Part shown: one piece after another, positions 27,520-37,033 of the stretch
Position numbering within the stretch: the first letter of the stretch is position 1
Layout: each line of letters starts with the position of its first letter
Assembly: GCF_051251125.1 (NCBI RefSeq)
Contig: NZ_JBPCZL010000001.1
DNA from: Carnimonas bestiolae
GTDB lineage: Bacteria > Pseudomonadota > Gammaproteobacteria > Pseudomonadales > Halomonadaceae
Length of the DNA: 64,000 bases
Direction: 5' to 3' (one strand)
Notes under the pieces: model-generated
Seen by the model: only the letters and a program-made list of their open reading frames with translations
Database searches by the model: none
Told to the model about the DNA's origin: nothing
Made by a program: the position numbers and the translations under genes

Positions 27520-27925
27520 CCCCTTCTCGCTCTAGCCCCTCTCGGTCTACTGGCAACCAAGGCGGCCGAGAAGAGCGCTATAGCGGCGGAGCAACGTTCC
27601 CGTAGTATTGCGCTCAGCGACCAGCGTACGCCGCCGGATACTGCACCCGCCCTGTGGTGCAGCCGGCTCGGGTGTCGATCGCCCACATGCTGGCCGATCA
27701 AATGCCTAACCCGCCGCTTGAGCCCCTGCCGTTACCCCGGTGCCGCGGAGCCTCTCCGCAGTTTTATCGATGCCCTGCGCTGCCCGATGGCGCTGCGGCA
27801 GCCATGATATTAATTCCCGCCTTCATCCGTTTTATGTTTATCGCGCGCCTGCGATTGTTCGCCTTATTGGGCGCGACACACCCGTGCAGCACGGTTCGTG
27901 GCAGCAAAAAGGTATGTAAATAAAA
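27520..27925. other. Gene-free region after the aldo/keto reductase gene
   Basis: About 400 nt with only short, poorly coded frames. I see no gene, repeat or clear terminator for the upstream operon here. Confidence 0.45.
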
Positions 27926-28040
27926 CAAAAAAACCCGCCTCAATGAGGCGGGTATAGAAAAACAGCCGAGGCTGTCGAGAGAGACTTTGACCACATAGTG
28001 CTAAGCACAATACGGTGCAAGACGTTGATGACCAAAATTG
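27926..28040 (-). ncRNA. Candidate small RNA with tandem terminators
   Basis: On the minus strand a possible promoter (TTGCAA, 16 nt, CACAAT at about 28073-28046) is followed by about 115 nt with no frame, a GTGC-TTA-GCAC hairpin, a C/U-rich stretch, an ACAGCC/GGCTGT hairpin with TTTTT (27958-27975) and a perfect 9-bp hairpin with a 7-T run (27927-27953). The zwf terminator already ends at 28209, so these signals need another transcript. Promoter match is weak; the terminators are strong. Confidence 0.4.
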
Positions 28041-28208
28041 TAGCTACAGAATTGTGTAGTAACAATCCTACCTTGCAACTTTTTTGCTAATTGCGACCAT
28101 ATGCCACAGGTAGTGTCTCGCGGTTGCCTTTGAAGCGTTTTATTGCTGCCCCGTGTCCCGCTCCACTCTGCTGCCTTCCATCACAAGAAATACCCAAAAT
28201 GAGCACAC

Positions 28209-28239
28209 AAAAAAGCCCCGACCATCACTGGTCGGGGCT
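28209..28239 (-). terminator. Intrinsic terminator of zwf
   Basis: Perfect 11-bp stem AGCCCCGACCA/TGGTCGGGGCT with TCAC loop and T6 on the minus strand, 54 nt after the zwf stop. Confidence 0.93.
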
Positions 28240-28292
28240 ATTGCTACCAGGGCTGAAAAACGCTGTTTAGCCAGCCCAAAGCGGCGTAGCGC

Positions 28293-29768
<1,476 letters not shown>

Positions 29769-29846
29769 TGCGAGCTCTCCTTAATAAATACGGGGTAGTA
29801 AGCGACAACATTAATCATCGCCACGACTGCAAACAACTCTACTAAA

Positions 29847-29858
29847 TGTAAATTTACA
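29847..29858. promoter_or_regulatory. Palindrome between zwf and hexR, candidate HexR operator
   Basis: TGTAAATTTACA is a perfect 12-bp palindrome in the middle of the 301-nt zwf/hexR region. HexR operators in Pseudomonas and other gammaproteobacteria are palindromes starting TGTA/TTGT and ending TACA/ACAA, usually 2-3 bp longer. Position and symmetry support HexR autoregulation and control of zwf. Confidence 0.55.
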
Positions 29859-30069
29859 ACATTTGCGAATTGTCCATCGACCTTGGCTAAGAATATCACA
29901 CCGCATCGACACGCACTGCCATCGCATGTAACGCACCCGTCAGGTAACGTATTGCCTGATACGACGGGCTGCCCTTGTTAGGCTCGGCACTCTATACTGC
30001 GGCATGACGGCGATGGTAAAGCAGCAATGTTTCCATCTCATATACCAATAAAGCGGAATAACGACCCAC

Positions 30070-30933
30070 ATGGTGGCACACGATTTACTGAGCAAGATCC
30101 GTGAACGCTTGACTGATCTCAACCGGTCGGAGCGCAAAGTAGCCGAAGTCATTATCAAGGACCCCGCGTCGGCAACCGGCATGAGCATCGCCTCGCTGGC
30201 ACAATCCGCCGGCGTCAGTGAGCCGACGGTCAACCGTTTCTGCCGCAACTTCGATGCCAAGGGGTATCCCGACTTCAAGATCAAACTGGCGCAGAGCCTG
30301 GCCGGCGGCACCCCCTACGTTACGCGCTCGGTGGAGAGCAACGACGACGCCAAGGCATACACCAGCAAGATATTTGGCGCCACCATTGCGGCGCTGGACA
30401 CCTTCAGCCGCCAGCTTCCAACCGAATTGATCGAACGGGTGGTTGACCATATTTCCCAGGCGCGCCAGCTGTTTTTCTTCGGTCTAGGCGCTTCCGCCCC
30501 TGTCATCATCGATGCTCAGCATAAATTCTTCCGCTTCAACATGCCGGTCATCGCTTACGAAGATGTGTTAATGCAGCGCATGGCCGCGGCGGCAATGACA
30601 ACGGGCGACGTGGTGGTGGTGATTTCGCATACCGGACGCACCCGTGAACTGGTGGATATCGCTGCCAGTGCCCGCGAAAACGGCGCGGTGGTGATTGGTA
30701 TCACCGAAGAAGGTTCGCCTTTGGCGGTGCAGTGCAGCGCGGTGTTGGGCGTCGAATCGCCTGAAGATACCGAGCTCTATATGCCCATGACCTCGCGCAT
30801 TGTGCACCTCGCGCTGATTGACGTGCTGGCAACCGGTGTAACGCTGCGACGTGGCGAGGATTTCCTGCCTCATCTCAAGAAAATTAAAGACAGCCTGAAG
30901 CCCACCAAATACGCGCGCGGCGAGTCGCTATAG
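30070..30933 (+). CDS. hexR: HexR-type RpiR-family regulator of sugar catabolism
   Basis: 287 residues. An RpiR helix-turn-helix (about 1-78, with SLAQSAGVSEPTVNRFCR) is followed by a SIS sugar-phosphate domain (about 115-265, with FFFGLGASAPVI and VVVISHTGRTRELVDIA). HexR senses 2-keto-3-deoxy-6-phosphogluconate and controls zwf, gap, edd and glk in pseudomonads and relatives. The neighbour zwf and the palindrome between them support that role here. Confidence 0.93.
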   Translation: MVAHDLLSKIRERLTDLNRSERKVAEVIIKDPASATGMSIASLAQSAGVSEPTVNRFCRNFDAKGYPDFKIKLAQSLAGGTPYVTRSVESNDDAKAYTSKIFGATIAALDTFSRQLPTELIERVVDHISQARQLFFFGLGASAPVIIDAQHKFFRFNMPVIAYEDVLMQRMAAAAMTTGDVVVVISHTGRTRELVDIAASARENGAVVIGITEEGSPLAVQCSAVLGVESPEDTELYMPMTSRIVHLALIDVLATGVTLRRGEDFLPHLKKIKDSLKPTKYARGESL

Positions 30934-31109
30934 TGCAGGAGCCCTAGCACAAAAGCGACGCTCTACTTTGGTCGAAATTGTCCTCAAAACAGCGCGTTAG
31001 CAATTCCCTAGCGACCGAGTTAGGTGCAAGCTAGCAGCACTTGATGCACCGCCCGCTTCTGACTGGCAGAAGCGGCAACGGTGCAAGGCAAGCTATCTGG
31101 AGAAAACCA

Positions 31110-32528
31110 ATGGTCAATACCCCATTGGACGGCAATCAAACGTCGTCCGACTCGTCCAGTGTCGACATCGTTCCACTGGTATGGCTCAGTGCAGCACTAG
31201 CCGCCTTGGCTGGCCTGATGTTCGGTCTCGATATCGGTGTTATCTCCGGCGCCCTCGGACTGATCAAGGAAGAATTTCACGTCAGCACACTGACCGAGGG
31301 CTGGATTGTCAGCTCGATGATGGGTGGTGCAGCGGTGGGCGCATTGGGCGCGGGCTGGGTATCCAACAGCTGGGGGCGCAAGAACGCCCTGCTGGCGGCC
31401 AGCGTACTGTTTTTTGTCGGGGCGCTGGTGGTCGCAATGGCTCCCAACGTCGATATCATCATCGTTGGTCGCATACTGCTGGGGCTCGCCGTCGGGGTTG
31501 CCTCTTTCACCGCACCGCTTTATCTCTCCGAAATCGCTCCTGAGCGTATTCGCGGCACCATGATCTCGTTCTATCAGCTGATGGTCACGGTAGGCATTCT
31601 GGCCGCCTTCGTATCGGGCCTCGCTTTCAGCTATATCCACAGCTGGCGCGGTATGTTCGGCATTCTATGCGTACCTTCCGCGGTGCTCTTCATTGGTGTA
31701 TTGCTGGTGCCCAATAGCCCACGCTGGCTGGCATCCCGTGATCGCTTCGATGAAGCCAAGGAGATGCTGGGCAAGCTGCGCGCTTCGCGGGCGGAAGTCG
31801 AGAAGGAAATGAGTGAGATTACCGCTGCGGTAAACAGCGACGATCACACCAGCGGCTGGAAACTGCTTGCTCGCAACAGCAATTTTCGACGCTCGGTGGC
31901 GCTGGGGATTGCGCTGCAGCTAGTGCAGCAGTTCACCGGCATGAACGCGATGATGTATTTCGCTCCGCGCATATTCGAACAGACCGGCTTCGGCAGCGAG
32001 GCTCAGCTGTGGAGCACGGTGCTGGTAGGACTGGTCAACGTGCTGGCGACGGTGATCGCGATAGGCTTCGTCGACCGCATCGGTCGTAAGCCGATTCTCT
32101 ATCTTGGCTTCACCGTAATGGCGGCAGGACTCGCGGTTGTTGCCGCCATCATGGCGGTAGGGGCGAGCACTTCCTTCCTGCAGTTCACTGCGCTTATCGC
32201 ACTGCTGGTATTCGTCGCCGGTTTTGCCATGTCAGCAGGCCCGCTGGTATGGACGCTTTGCTCCGAAATACAGCCGCTGGCCGGGCGAGATTTCGGCATT
32301 AGCTGCTCAACCTTCGCCAACTGGGCCTCGAACATGGCGCTAGGTGCGTTCTTCCTGCTGATGCTGAACAACCTCGGCGGTCCGGTCACCTTCGGCATCA
32401 TGTGCGTGTGCAACCTGCTTTACATTGTTTTCACGTGGGCGTTTATTCCCGAAACCAAAGGCGTTTCGCTTGAACATATCGAGCGCAACCTGATGTCCGG
32501 AAAACCACTGCGTCAGATCGGTAGATAA
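31110..32528 (+). CDS. Sugar:H+ symporter of the MFS sugar-porter family (GalP/Glf-like)
   Basis: 472 residues from ATG 31110 with GGAG 8 nt upstream; the frame runs back to 31041. Twelve hydrophobic helices. Sugar-porter signatures are present: GLMFGLDIGVISGAL in helix 1, GWVSNSWGRK after helix 2, PLYLSEIAPERIRG, the QQFTGMNAMMYFAP motif of helix 7, and the closing FIPETKGVSLEHIE. Likely substrate is glucose, fructose or galactose. It follows hexR by 176 nt and fits uptake of free hexose for Glk and the fructokinase. A TTGT-N7-ACAG box at about 30975 is a very weak HexR-like match. Confidence 0.92.
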   Translation: MVNTPLDGNQTSSDSSSVDIVPLVWLSAALAALAGLMFGLDIGVISGALGLIKEEFHVSTLTEGWIVSSMMGGAAVGALGAGWVSNSWGRKNALLAASVLFFVGALVVAMAPNVDIIIVGRILLGLAVGVASFTAPLYLSEIAPERIRGTMISFYQLMVTVGILAAFVSGLAFSYIHSWRGMFGILCVPSAVLFIGVLLVPNSPRWLASRDRFDEAKEMLGKLRASRAEVEKEMSEITAAVNSDDHTSGWKLLARNSNFRRSVALGIALQLVQQFTGMNAMMYFAPRIFEQTGFGSEAQLWSTVLVGLVNVLATVIAIGFVDRIGRKPILYLGFTVMAAGLAVVAAIMAVGASTSFLQFTALIALLVFVAGFAMSAGPLVWTLCSEIQPLAGRDFGISCSTFANWASNMALGAFFLLMLNNLGGPVTFGIMCVCNLLYIVFTWAFIPETKGVSLEHIERNLMSGKPLRQIGR

Positions 32529-32556
32529 TTTCACTGATAGTGAAAACCAATGCCAC

Positions 32557-32590
32557 AACGCTGGGGCGAACCACGCTCCAGCGTTTTTTT
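32557..32590 (+). terminator. Intrinsic terminator of the sugar symporter gene
   Basis: AACGCTGG (32557-32564) pairs with CCAGCGTT (32578-32585), with an inner GCG/CGC extension, followed by T7. Confidence 0.88.
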
Positions 32591-32798
32591 GTCCTATAAT
32601 ACCGGGCGTGTTGTCGACAGTATGACAGCGATGATTCGATCGATCGCTGAGCTGGTATTGGCCTCGTTCAAGCGTTACCTACCATTACCGTCCACACAGT
32701 AATTGCGGGCTAACAGCGAATTAACGGCGCGATTAGCTTTCTACACCCCGAAACCATTATCATTTATGGTATCAAGCATAACCCCCAGAGGCTTAGGC

Positions 32799-33521
32799 AT
32801 GCGCACTTGCTTATTACTGGTGTTGCGTAATCAGGAGTCACAGCTGCCCAGCGCGCTCAAGCGACTGCGGCCGCTTAACCTGCCTATTCTTGCGGTTGAC
32901 GATGGTAGCCAACCCATGGAAGCCTCGCGTTTGAACGATACAGCGTCGCAGCACAACATCGAGTTAGTACGATTAGTGCGCCGTAGCGGCCAAGGTACGG
33001 CAACCAAAGTAGGTCTCGATGAGGCTCAGCGGCTGGGTTACACCCACGCGCTACAATGCGATGTCGACATTGAATTCAACGCCGACGAACTAGCCGCGCT
33101 GCTTAAAGAGAGCGAGCTGCACCCGGATACGCTCTTCTATCTTTCTACCGACGGGACGCGGCTAAAAATCCCGCTATTCGTCTCTATTGTGGCTCGCATT
33201 GCCGCGCTGCATCGCCCTTTCCTGCAAATGCGCACCGGACTGCGCCTTTATCCCACCGCCCTGGCAAACCAACTGCTCAGTTGCTGTACCTGTAGCAGCG
33301 GCCGCGGCTTCAGCAACGAATTTACCGTGCGCTGGTACTGGCGAAATTTGCCAACCGTCGGCTACCCCCTCCATATCGAGAGAGAAGTCCCCCCGCTTCG
33401 CTTCGACCTAGGCAAAGCCGCCGCCATCAGTGCCCGCTTGATGCTGGGGATGGTGCTCAGACTACCGTTTCTGGTGAGGCGTTACTGGGTGAATAGAGAG
33501 AAAGAGGGAGAGAGGGCATAA
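32799..33521 (+). CDS. Family-2 glycosyltransferase-like protein
   Basis: 240 residues from ATG 32799 (AGAGG 7 nt upstream); a weaker ATG lies at 32766. GT-A fold features: AVDDGSQ (32-38) for nucleotide-sugar binding, GQGTATKVGLDEA, and the metal-binding CDVDIEF (87-93). The second half carries RTGLRLYPTALA and an RGFSNEFTVRWYW stretch, and ends with hydrophobic and basic residues (LRLPFLVRRYWVNREKE) that may touch the membrane. Probably a transferase for an envelope or lipid glycan; donor and acceptor unknown, no glycan locus nearby. The repeat island starts about 20 nt after its stop. Confidence 0.82.
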   Translation: MRTCLLLVLRNQESQLPSALKRLRPLNLPILAVDDGSQPMEASRLNDTASQHNIELVRLVRRSGQGTATKVGLDEAQRLGYTHALQCDVDIEFNADELAALLKESELHPDTLFYLSTDGTRLKIPLFVSIVARIAALHRPFLQMRTGLRLYPTALANQLLSCCTCSSGRGFSNEFTVRWYWRNLPTVGYPLHIEREVPPLRFDLGKAAAISARLMLGMVLRLPFLVRRYWVNREKEGERA

Positions 33522-33540
33522 GAGATTGGAGGGTTATTGG

Positions 33541-33782
33541 GGCGGATTTTAGGGCCGGTGAGCAACTGCATTGTTAGTGTCCTTTCGAATAGCTGATTCG
33601 AGAGCCTGCGCAGGACTTCACTGTTAGCGGCTTTATCGGATGGCTGATTCGGGAGCCTGCGCAGGACTTCACTGTTAGCGTCCTTACCAAATAGTTGATT
33701 CGAGAGCCTGCGCAGGACTTCACTGTTAGCGGCTTTATCGGATAGCTGATTCGAGAGCCTGCGCAGGACTTCACTGTTAGCG
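33541..33782 (+). repeat. Tandem array of 51-bp repeats, left arm of the repeat island
   Basis: Four good copies start at 33592, 33643, 33694 and 33745, exactly 51 bp apart; a decayed fifth occupies about 33541-33591. Each holds a 38-bp block that is identical in copies 1 and 4 and differs by one base in copies 2 and 3, with the perfect palindrome CCTGCGCAGG at its centre, then 13 variable bases. The variable part alternates between two types, giving a 102-bp higher-order period. Copy 4 ends at 33782. The block also recurs inverted at 34098-34250. Confidence 0.95.
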
Positions 33783-34097
33783 TACTTTCAAACCTAACCT
33801 TTATTTTGAATGCGAGAGGAACCTTGTCCCTCTCGCGCTCTCCCGCTCGTGGATGCGCCCCGAATGTGATGTCGCTGTGCACGCACAGCGCACACATTCA
33901 ATGGGCTGTCATGCCTTGGCAAATAAAACGCTTAGCGTGACTAGCTACCGACATATGCAAACTTCGTAAGGAAGGCGCGGAATCATCCGCTTGCAGCGTG
34001 GTTTTGCAAGTGGATGGTCTGACGCGCCTGACGCAGGCGGGGGTGAAGGGGGCCTGCAAGGTCCCCTTCGATATTAATAAAATAACGTTTGAAAAGA
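33783..34097. other. Hairpin-rich core of the repeat island
   Basis: 315 bp without a credible gene but with five hairpins: 33812-33836 (8 bp, GCGAGAGG/CCTCTCGC), 33862-33899 (7 bp outside, 8-bp palindrome CGCTGTGC/GCACAGCG inside), 33985-34015 (11 bp with one G-T), 34025-34039 (6 bp) and 34045-34069 (7 bp). Its two ends are themselves inverted: TTTCAAAC and TTATTTT at 33786-33807 match AAAATAA and GTTTGAAA at 34079-34094. It may encode a structured RNA or be the body of a non-autonomous mobile element. Confidence 0.7.
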
Positions 34098-34250
34098 CGC
34101 TAACAGTGAAGAGCTGCGCAGGCTCTCGAATCAGCTATTCGGAAAGTACGCTAACAGTGAAGTCCTGCGCAGGCTCTCGAATCAGCCACCCGGCAAGGAC
34201 GCCAACACCGGAGCTTTGCGTAGCATTAAGAATCAGCCACCCGCAAATCC
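34098..34250 (-). repeat. Inverted array of the 51-bp repeat, right arm of the repeat island
   Basis: Three units at 34098, 34149 and 34200, again 51 bp apart but in the opposite orientation to the left arm. The middle unit's 38-bp block is identical to left copies 1 and 4. The inner unit differs at two adjacent positions inside the palindrome (AGAGC for AGTCC). The outer unit is strongly decayed, as is the outer unit of the left arm. It ends 4 nt before the stop codon of the DsbA-like gene. Confidence 0.93.
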
Positions 34251-34254
34251 CACC

Positions 34255-34809
34255 TTACGCTCCTACCTTCTCCACCCACTCAGCCACGCTGTCACCACTG
34301 CCCATACTGCTATCAACCAAGCCATCCACCATAAAGGTTGGTGAGACGTGGATGCCGTTTTGGCGTGCGTACTTGGTGTGGCGTTTGACGAGTTGCTGCA
34401 GTTCTGGAGCATCGAAGGCTTTTAGCATATCCACGCCGCTGACCTTCACCAGGCGCTTGAGAATATCGTTAGGCGTCGCATCACGGTTGGGTCCGGTGGC
34501 GTGATCGTCAAACTCAAATGCTTCACGGTGTTGACCAATCGCTGCTAGCAGCTGCAATGCTTGCTGCTTACCGTTTTCAAGCGTGGAGGCGGCCAACACT
34601 GCACGGGTGATAACGCCCGAAAACATGTGCCAAGGCTGCGAGTGCAGCCAGATACGCACGCGCACCTTGTCCTCGCCAGCCTGCTCAACGAAGTCCGCGA
34701 GTTTGTTGAATGCCTTGACTGAAAATGGACAGGTGGGCTCTAGAAAAACTTCTACCAACCGATCGCCATTGCCCCATTCCAGTGCTTCACCACCTTGATT
34801 GGCTGCCAT
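34255..34809 (-). CDS. DsbA-like thioredoxin-fold protein with a CPFS site
   Basis: 184 residues from ATG 34809 (AAGGAGTGAGCAA upstream); a frame back to 34866 would overlap the SulP gene. No signal peptide, so cytoplasmic. Active-site-like EPTCPFSVK (24-32) has one cysteine, Cys27, where DsbA has two; SPTFMVDG (about 157-164) is the cis-Pro loop. DsbA/2-hydroxychromene-carboxylate-isomerase-like fold. The lone Cys and CPxS form suggest monothiol or glutathione-dependent chemistry. It starts 4 nt after the SulP stop, so the two form an operon. Confidence 0.82.
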   Translation of the reverse strand: MAANQGGEALEWGNGDRLVEVFLEPTCPFSVKAFNKLADFVEQAGEDKVRVRIWLHSQPWHMFSGVITRAVLAASTLENGKQQALQLLAAIGQHREAFEFDDHATGPNRDATPNDILKRLVKVSGVDMLKAFDAPELQQLVKRHTKYARQNGIHVSPTFMVDGLVDSSMGSGDSVAEWVEKVGA

Positions 34810-34813
34810 TTGC

Positions 34814-36280
34814 TCACTCCTTGATATCAAACACGTCGCTATTTGCGTAACGATCGAGCATCGCATGGTTCAAGGTACTGGTGCCACGTACCTCGACCAC
34901 CACGTCGTGGCGCTGAAGTCGCGCCACGATATCGTCCAGCGCGCTGACCATAGTGATATCGTGCACCACCGCGTGGCGGATATCGATTACAACACGCCGT
35001 GCATCGGTACGCAGATCAATCGCTTCACGCAACATGTCGGACGACGCGAAGAAGAGCTGGCCCGTAATCACATAAACATCGCTATCACCGTCGCGCTGAT
35101 GGGTAATGCGCACCTGCTTCATTGCTTGCCAAGCGAAAATGATACCGCTCAACAGCACGCCTATCGCGACCCCCGCTGCCAGGTCCTTGGTCAGGATAGT
35201 CACAACAACCGTCGCCACCATCACCAGACTGGATAGCTTGGGCGCTACCACTAATCCTTTCAGCGAGCGCCAATCAAAGGTGCTGATTGATACCATGATC
35301 ATGGTCGCCACCAGCGCCGCCATCGGCACCATCGCAACGTAGTCGTGCAGCAGCACCATCAGAATCAACAGAAACGCGCCGGCGGTAAACGTCGACAACC
35401 GTCCTACGCCGCCGTACCGTAAGTTACCCACCGTTTGTCCGACCATGCCGCAGCCTGCGATACCGCCAAACAAGCCTACCGCGATATTCGATATGCCCTG
35501 ACCGGTGCATTCCATACGAGGGCTAGTACGGCTATCGGTGGCATCCTGCACCACTTCGGCCGTCATCAACGATTCCAGCAGCCCCACCACTGCCATTGCC
35601 AGCGCGTAGGGAGCAACCGTTAGCAAGGTGTCCCAATTCCACGGCACCGAAGGCCACACCAGCGACGGCAAACCGGTAGGAAGTTCGCCCAAATCGGCCA
35701 CCTGCGCCACCGGCATGGGATGGAACGCCACAATGGCAGTCAACACCACGATACATACCAGCGGTGAAGGGATCACTGACATCACCCGCGGCAGCAAATA
35801 GATAATGATCAACCCCAGCGCAATCAGCAGGTACGTATGCCAATCGACGCCCAGCATCTGCGGCAGCTGGGCAGAAAAGATCAGAATCGCCAGCGCGTTC
35901 ACAAACCCCGTTTTAACTTCCCGCGAGACAAAACGCATGGCCACGTGCAGCTTGCATAGCCCAAACACGATTTGCAGCGCCCCCGCCAATAGCGTTGCCG
36001 CCAACATGTATTGGATGCCGTGACTATGCACCAGCGGCGCCACGATAAGCGCTACTGATCCCGCTGCGCCTGAAATCATGCCAGGCCGGCCGCCAAACAG
36101 TGCTATGCACACAGAAATGACAAAGGAAGCAAACAGCGAAACGGCAGGCGGTACACCGGCCACATAAGAGAAGGCAATCACTTCGGGAATTAGCGCAAAG
36201 GTACCCACCATGCCGGCCAATACTTCACGCGCGGGGTTTTCAGACCACTGAGCCCGATATCGAGCAAAACGCACAGGCAT
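34814..36280 (-). CDS. SulP-family anion transporter with STAS domain
   Basis: 488 residues from ATG 36280. The start is not settled: AAGGA is only 2 nt from this ATG but 8 nt from a GTG two codons downstream (36274). Membrane core of about 11-12 helices (about 20-390) with the SulP motif PAREVLAGMVGTFALIPEVIAFSYVAGV (key residues LAGMVGTFALIPE) and QGISNIAVGLFGGIAGCGMVGQT (key NIAVGLFGG), then a C-terminal STAS domain (about 395-488, DVYVITGQLFFAS and VVIDIRHA). Transports sulfate, bicarbonate or a dicarboxylate with Na+ or H+; no carbonic anhydrase is adjacent. First gene of an operon with the DsbA-like protein. Confidence 0.9.
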   Translation of the reverse strand: MPVRFARYRAQWSENPAREVLAGMVGTFALIPEVIAFSYVAGVPPAVSLFASFVISVCIALFGGRPGMISGAAGSVALIVAPLVHSHGIQYMLAATLLAGALQIVFGLCKLHVAMRFVSREVKTGFVNALAILIFSAQLPQMLGVDWHTYLLIALGLIIIYLLPRVMSVIPSPLVCIVVLTAIVAFHPMPVAQVADLGELPTGLPSLVWPSVPWNWDTLLTVAPYALAMAVVGLLESLMTAEVVQDATDSRTSPRMECTGQGISNIAVGLFGGIAGCGMVGQTVGNLRYGGVGRLSTFTAGAFLLILMVLLHDYVAMVPMAALVATMIMVSISTFDWRSLKGLVVAPKLSSLVMVATVVVTILTKDLAAGVAIGVLLSGIIFAWQAMKQVRITHQRDGDSDVYVITGQLFFASSDMLREAIDLRTDARRVVIDIRHAVVHDITMVSALDDIVARLQRHDVVVEVRGTSTLNHAMLDRYANSDVFDIKE

Positions 36281-36554
36281 TATCCTTGTCAAAGCAATCG
36301 AAGACAGCGCAAGAGTACGCCAAATTGAACCTTAAATCTCGCTAAAGAAATTCCGTTATTGGGCAATATTAACGCGTTTGCGCCGTACGCTATCGCCATC
36401 ACAATCACTTGGCCTCACGCAGTGTTGGAAGCAGCCTCGGTATCCGTACGTTGCCCGACTGCGTATAGAGGATTAGTCTTGATCGCTGTTGTGACGGCTG
36501 TAGCTGTCCCGACTCGCACAACAGGCGCGACGCTACATAAAGGAGATACCAATA

Positions 36555-37007
36555 ATGTCACGCTTCACCCGAACCCTGCTGGGCGTTGCAACCGTGTTTT
36601 GCGCTGCCACTTCAGTGCCGCACGTCGCTCAGGCTGAAGAAATGATCGCCGTGCCCTATCGCGATGTGCTCGCAGTGCCTTCTGCCAAGCAGAAACTCAG
36701 CCCCGCCGTACGCCTTTACTTCGGCAATCAGCTGTATCCTAAGCCCGACCGGGAAGAAGGCGGTTTCTACTTCACTCGACGTGCCAACAAGGCCTTCAAG
36801 TCTGGCGAGGAAGCGTGTCGTGGGGCAGCGCTAGAGGCACTCACTGATTTACAAAAACGTGCCAACGACATCGGTGCCAACGCCGTTACCCATATTTCGA
36901 GCTATTACAGCAAGCAACTGCGCAGCGACGACAGCCTCGATTGCCACGTCGGCATGTTCACCGTAGAAGTCACGCTGAAAGGCAAGCTTGCCATCATCAG
37001 AGGTTAG
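36555..37007 (+). CDS. Small secreted protein of the family often mislabelled excinuclease
   Basis: 150 residues with a signal peptide (1-27, HVAQAEE). The mature part has a basic centre and the pattern ACRGAALEALTDLQKRANDIGANAVTHISSYY followed by Cys (about 133) and a final beta strand (GMFTVEVTLKGKLAII); key residues are the Cys pair (about 89 and 133) and GANAV. The ALEAL...GANAV block is shared with YbjQ-like pentameric proteins. Databases often misname these as excinuclease ATPase subunits; no such activity is expected. AAAGGAGATACCAATA gives a strong ribosome site. Function unknown. Confidence 0.75.
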   Translation: MSRFTRTLLGVATVFCAATSVPHVAQAEEMIAVPYRDVLAVPSAKQKLSPAVRLYFGNQLYPKPDREEGGFYFTRRANKAFKSGEEACRGAALEALTDLQKRANDIGANAVTHISSYYSKQLRSDDSLDCHVGMFTVEVTLKGKLAIIRG

Positions 37008-37033
37008 CACCCACCTTCCGCATTGGAGCCATA

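Noticed and set aside
27654..27923. 89-codon plus-strand frame after the aldo/keto reductase gene
   Set aside because: Pro/Arg/Leu-rich without ribosome site or domain; ends in the region of the small-RNA terminators.
33541..33795. CRISPR array
   Set aside because: The repeated block is 38 bp but the variable parts are only 13 bp, are not unique, alternate between two types, and no cas gene is near.
33541..34250. Integron attC cassette array
   Set aside because: GTTAGCG and CGCTAAC superficially resemble core sites, but they do not match RYYYAAC/GTTRRRY, spacing is too short, and no cassette genes or integrase are present.
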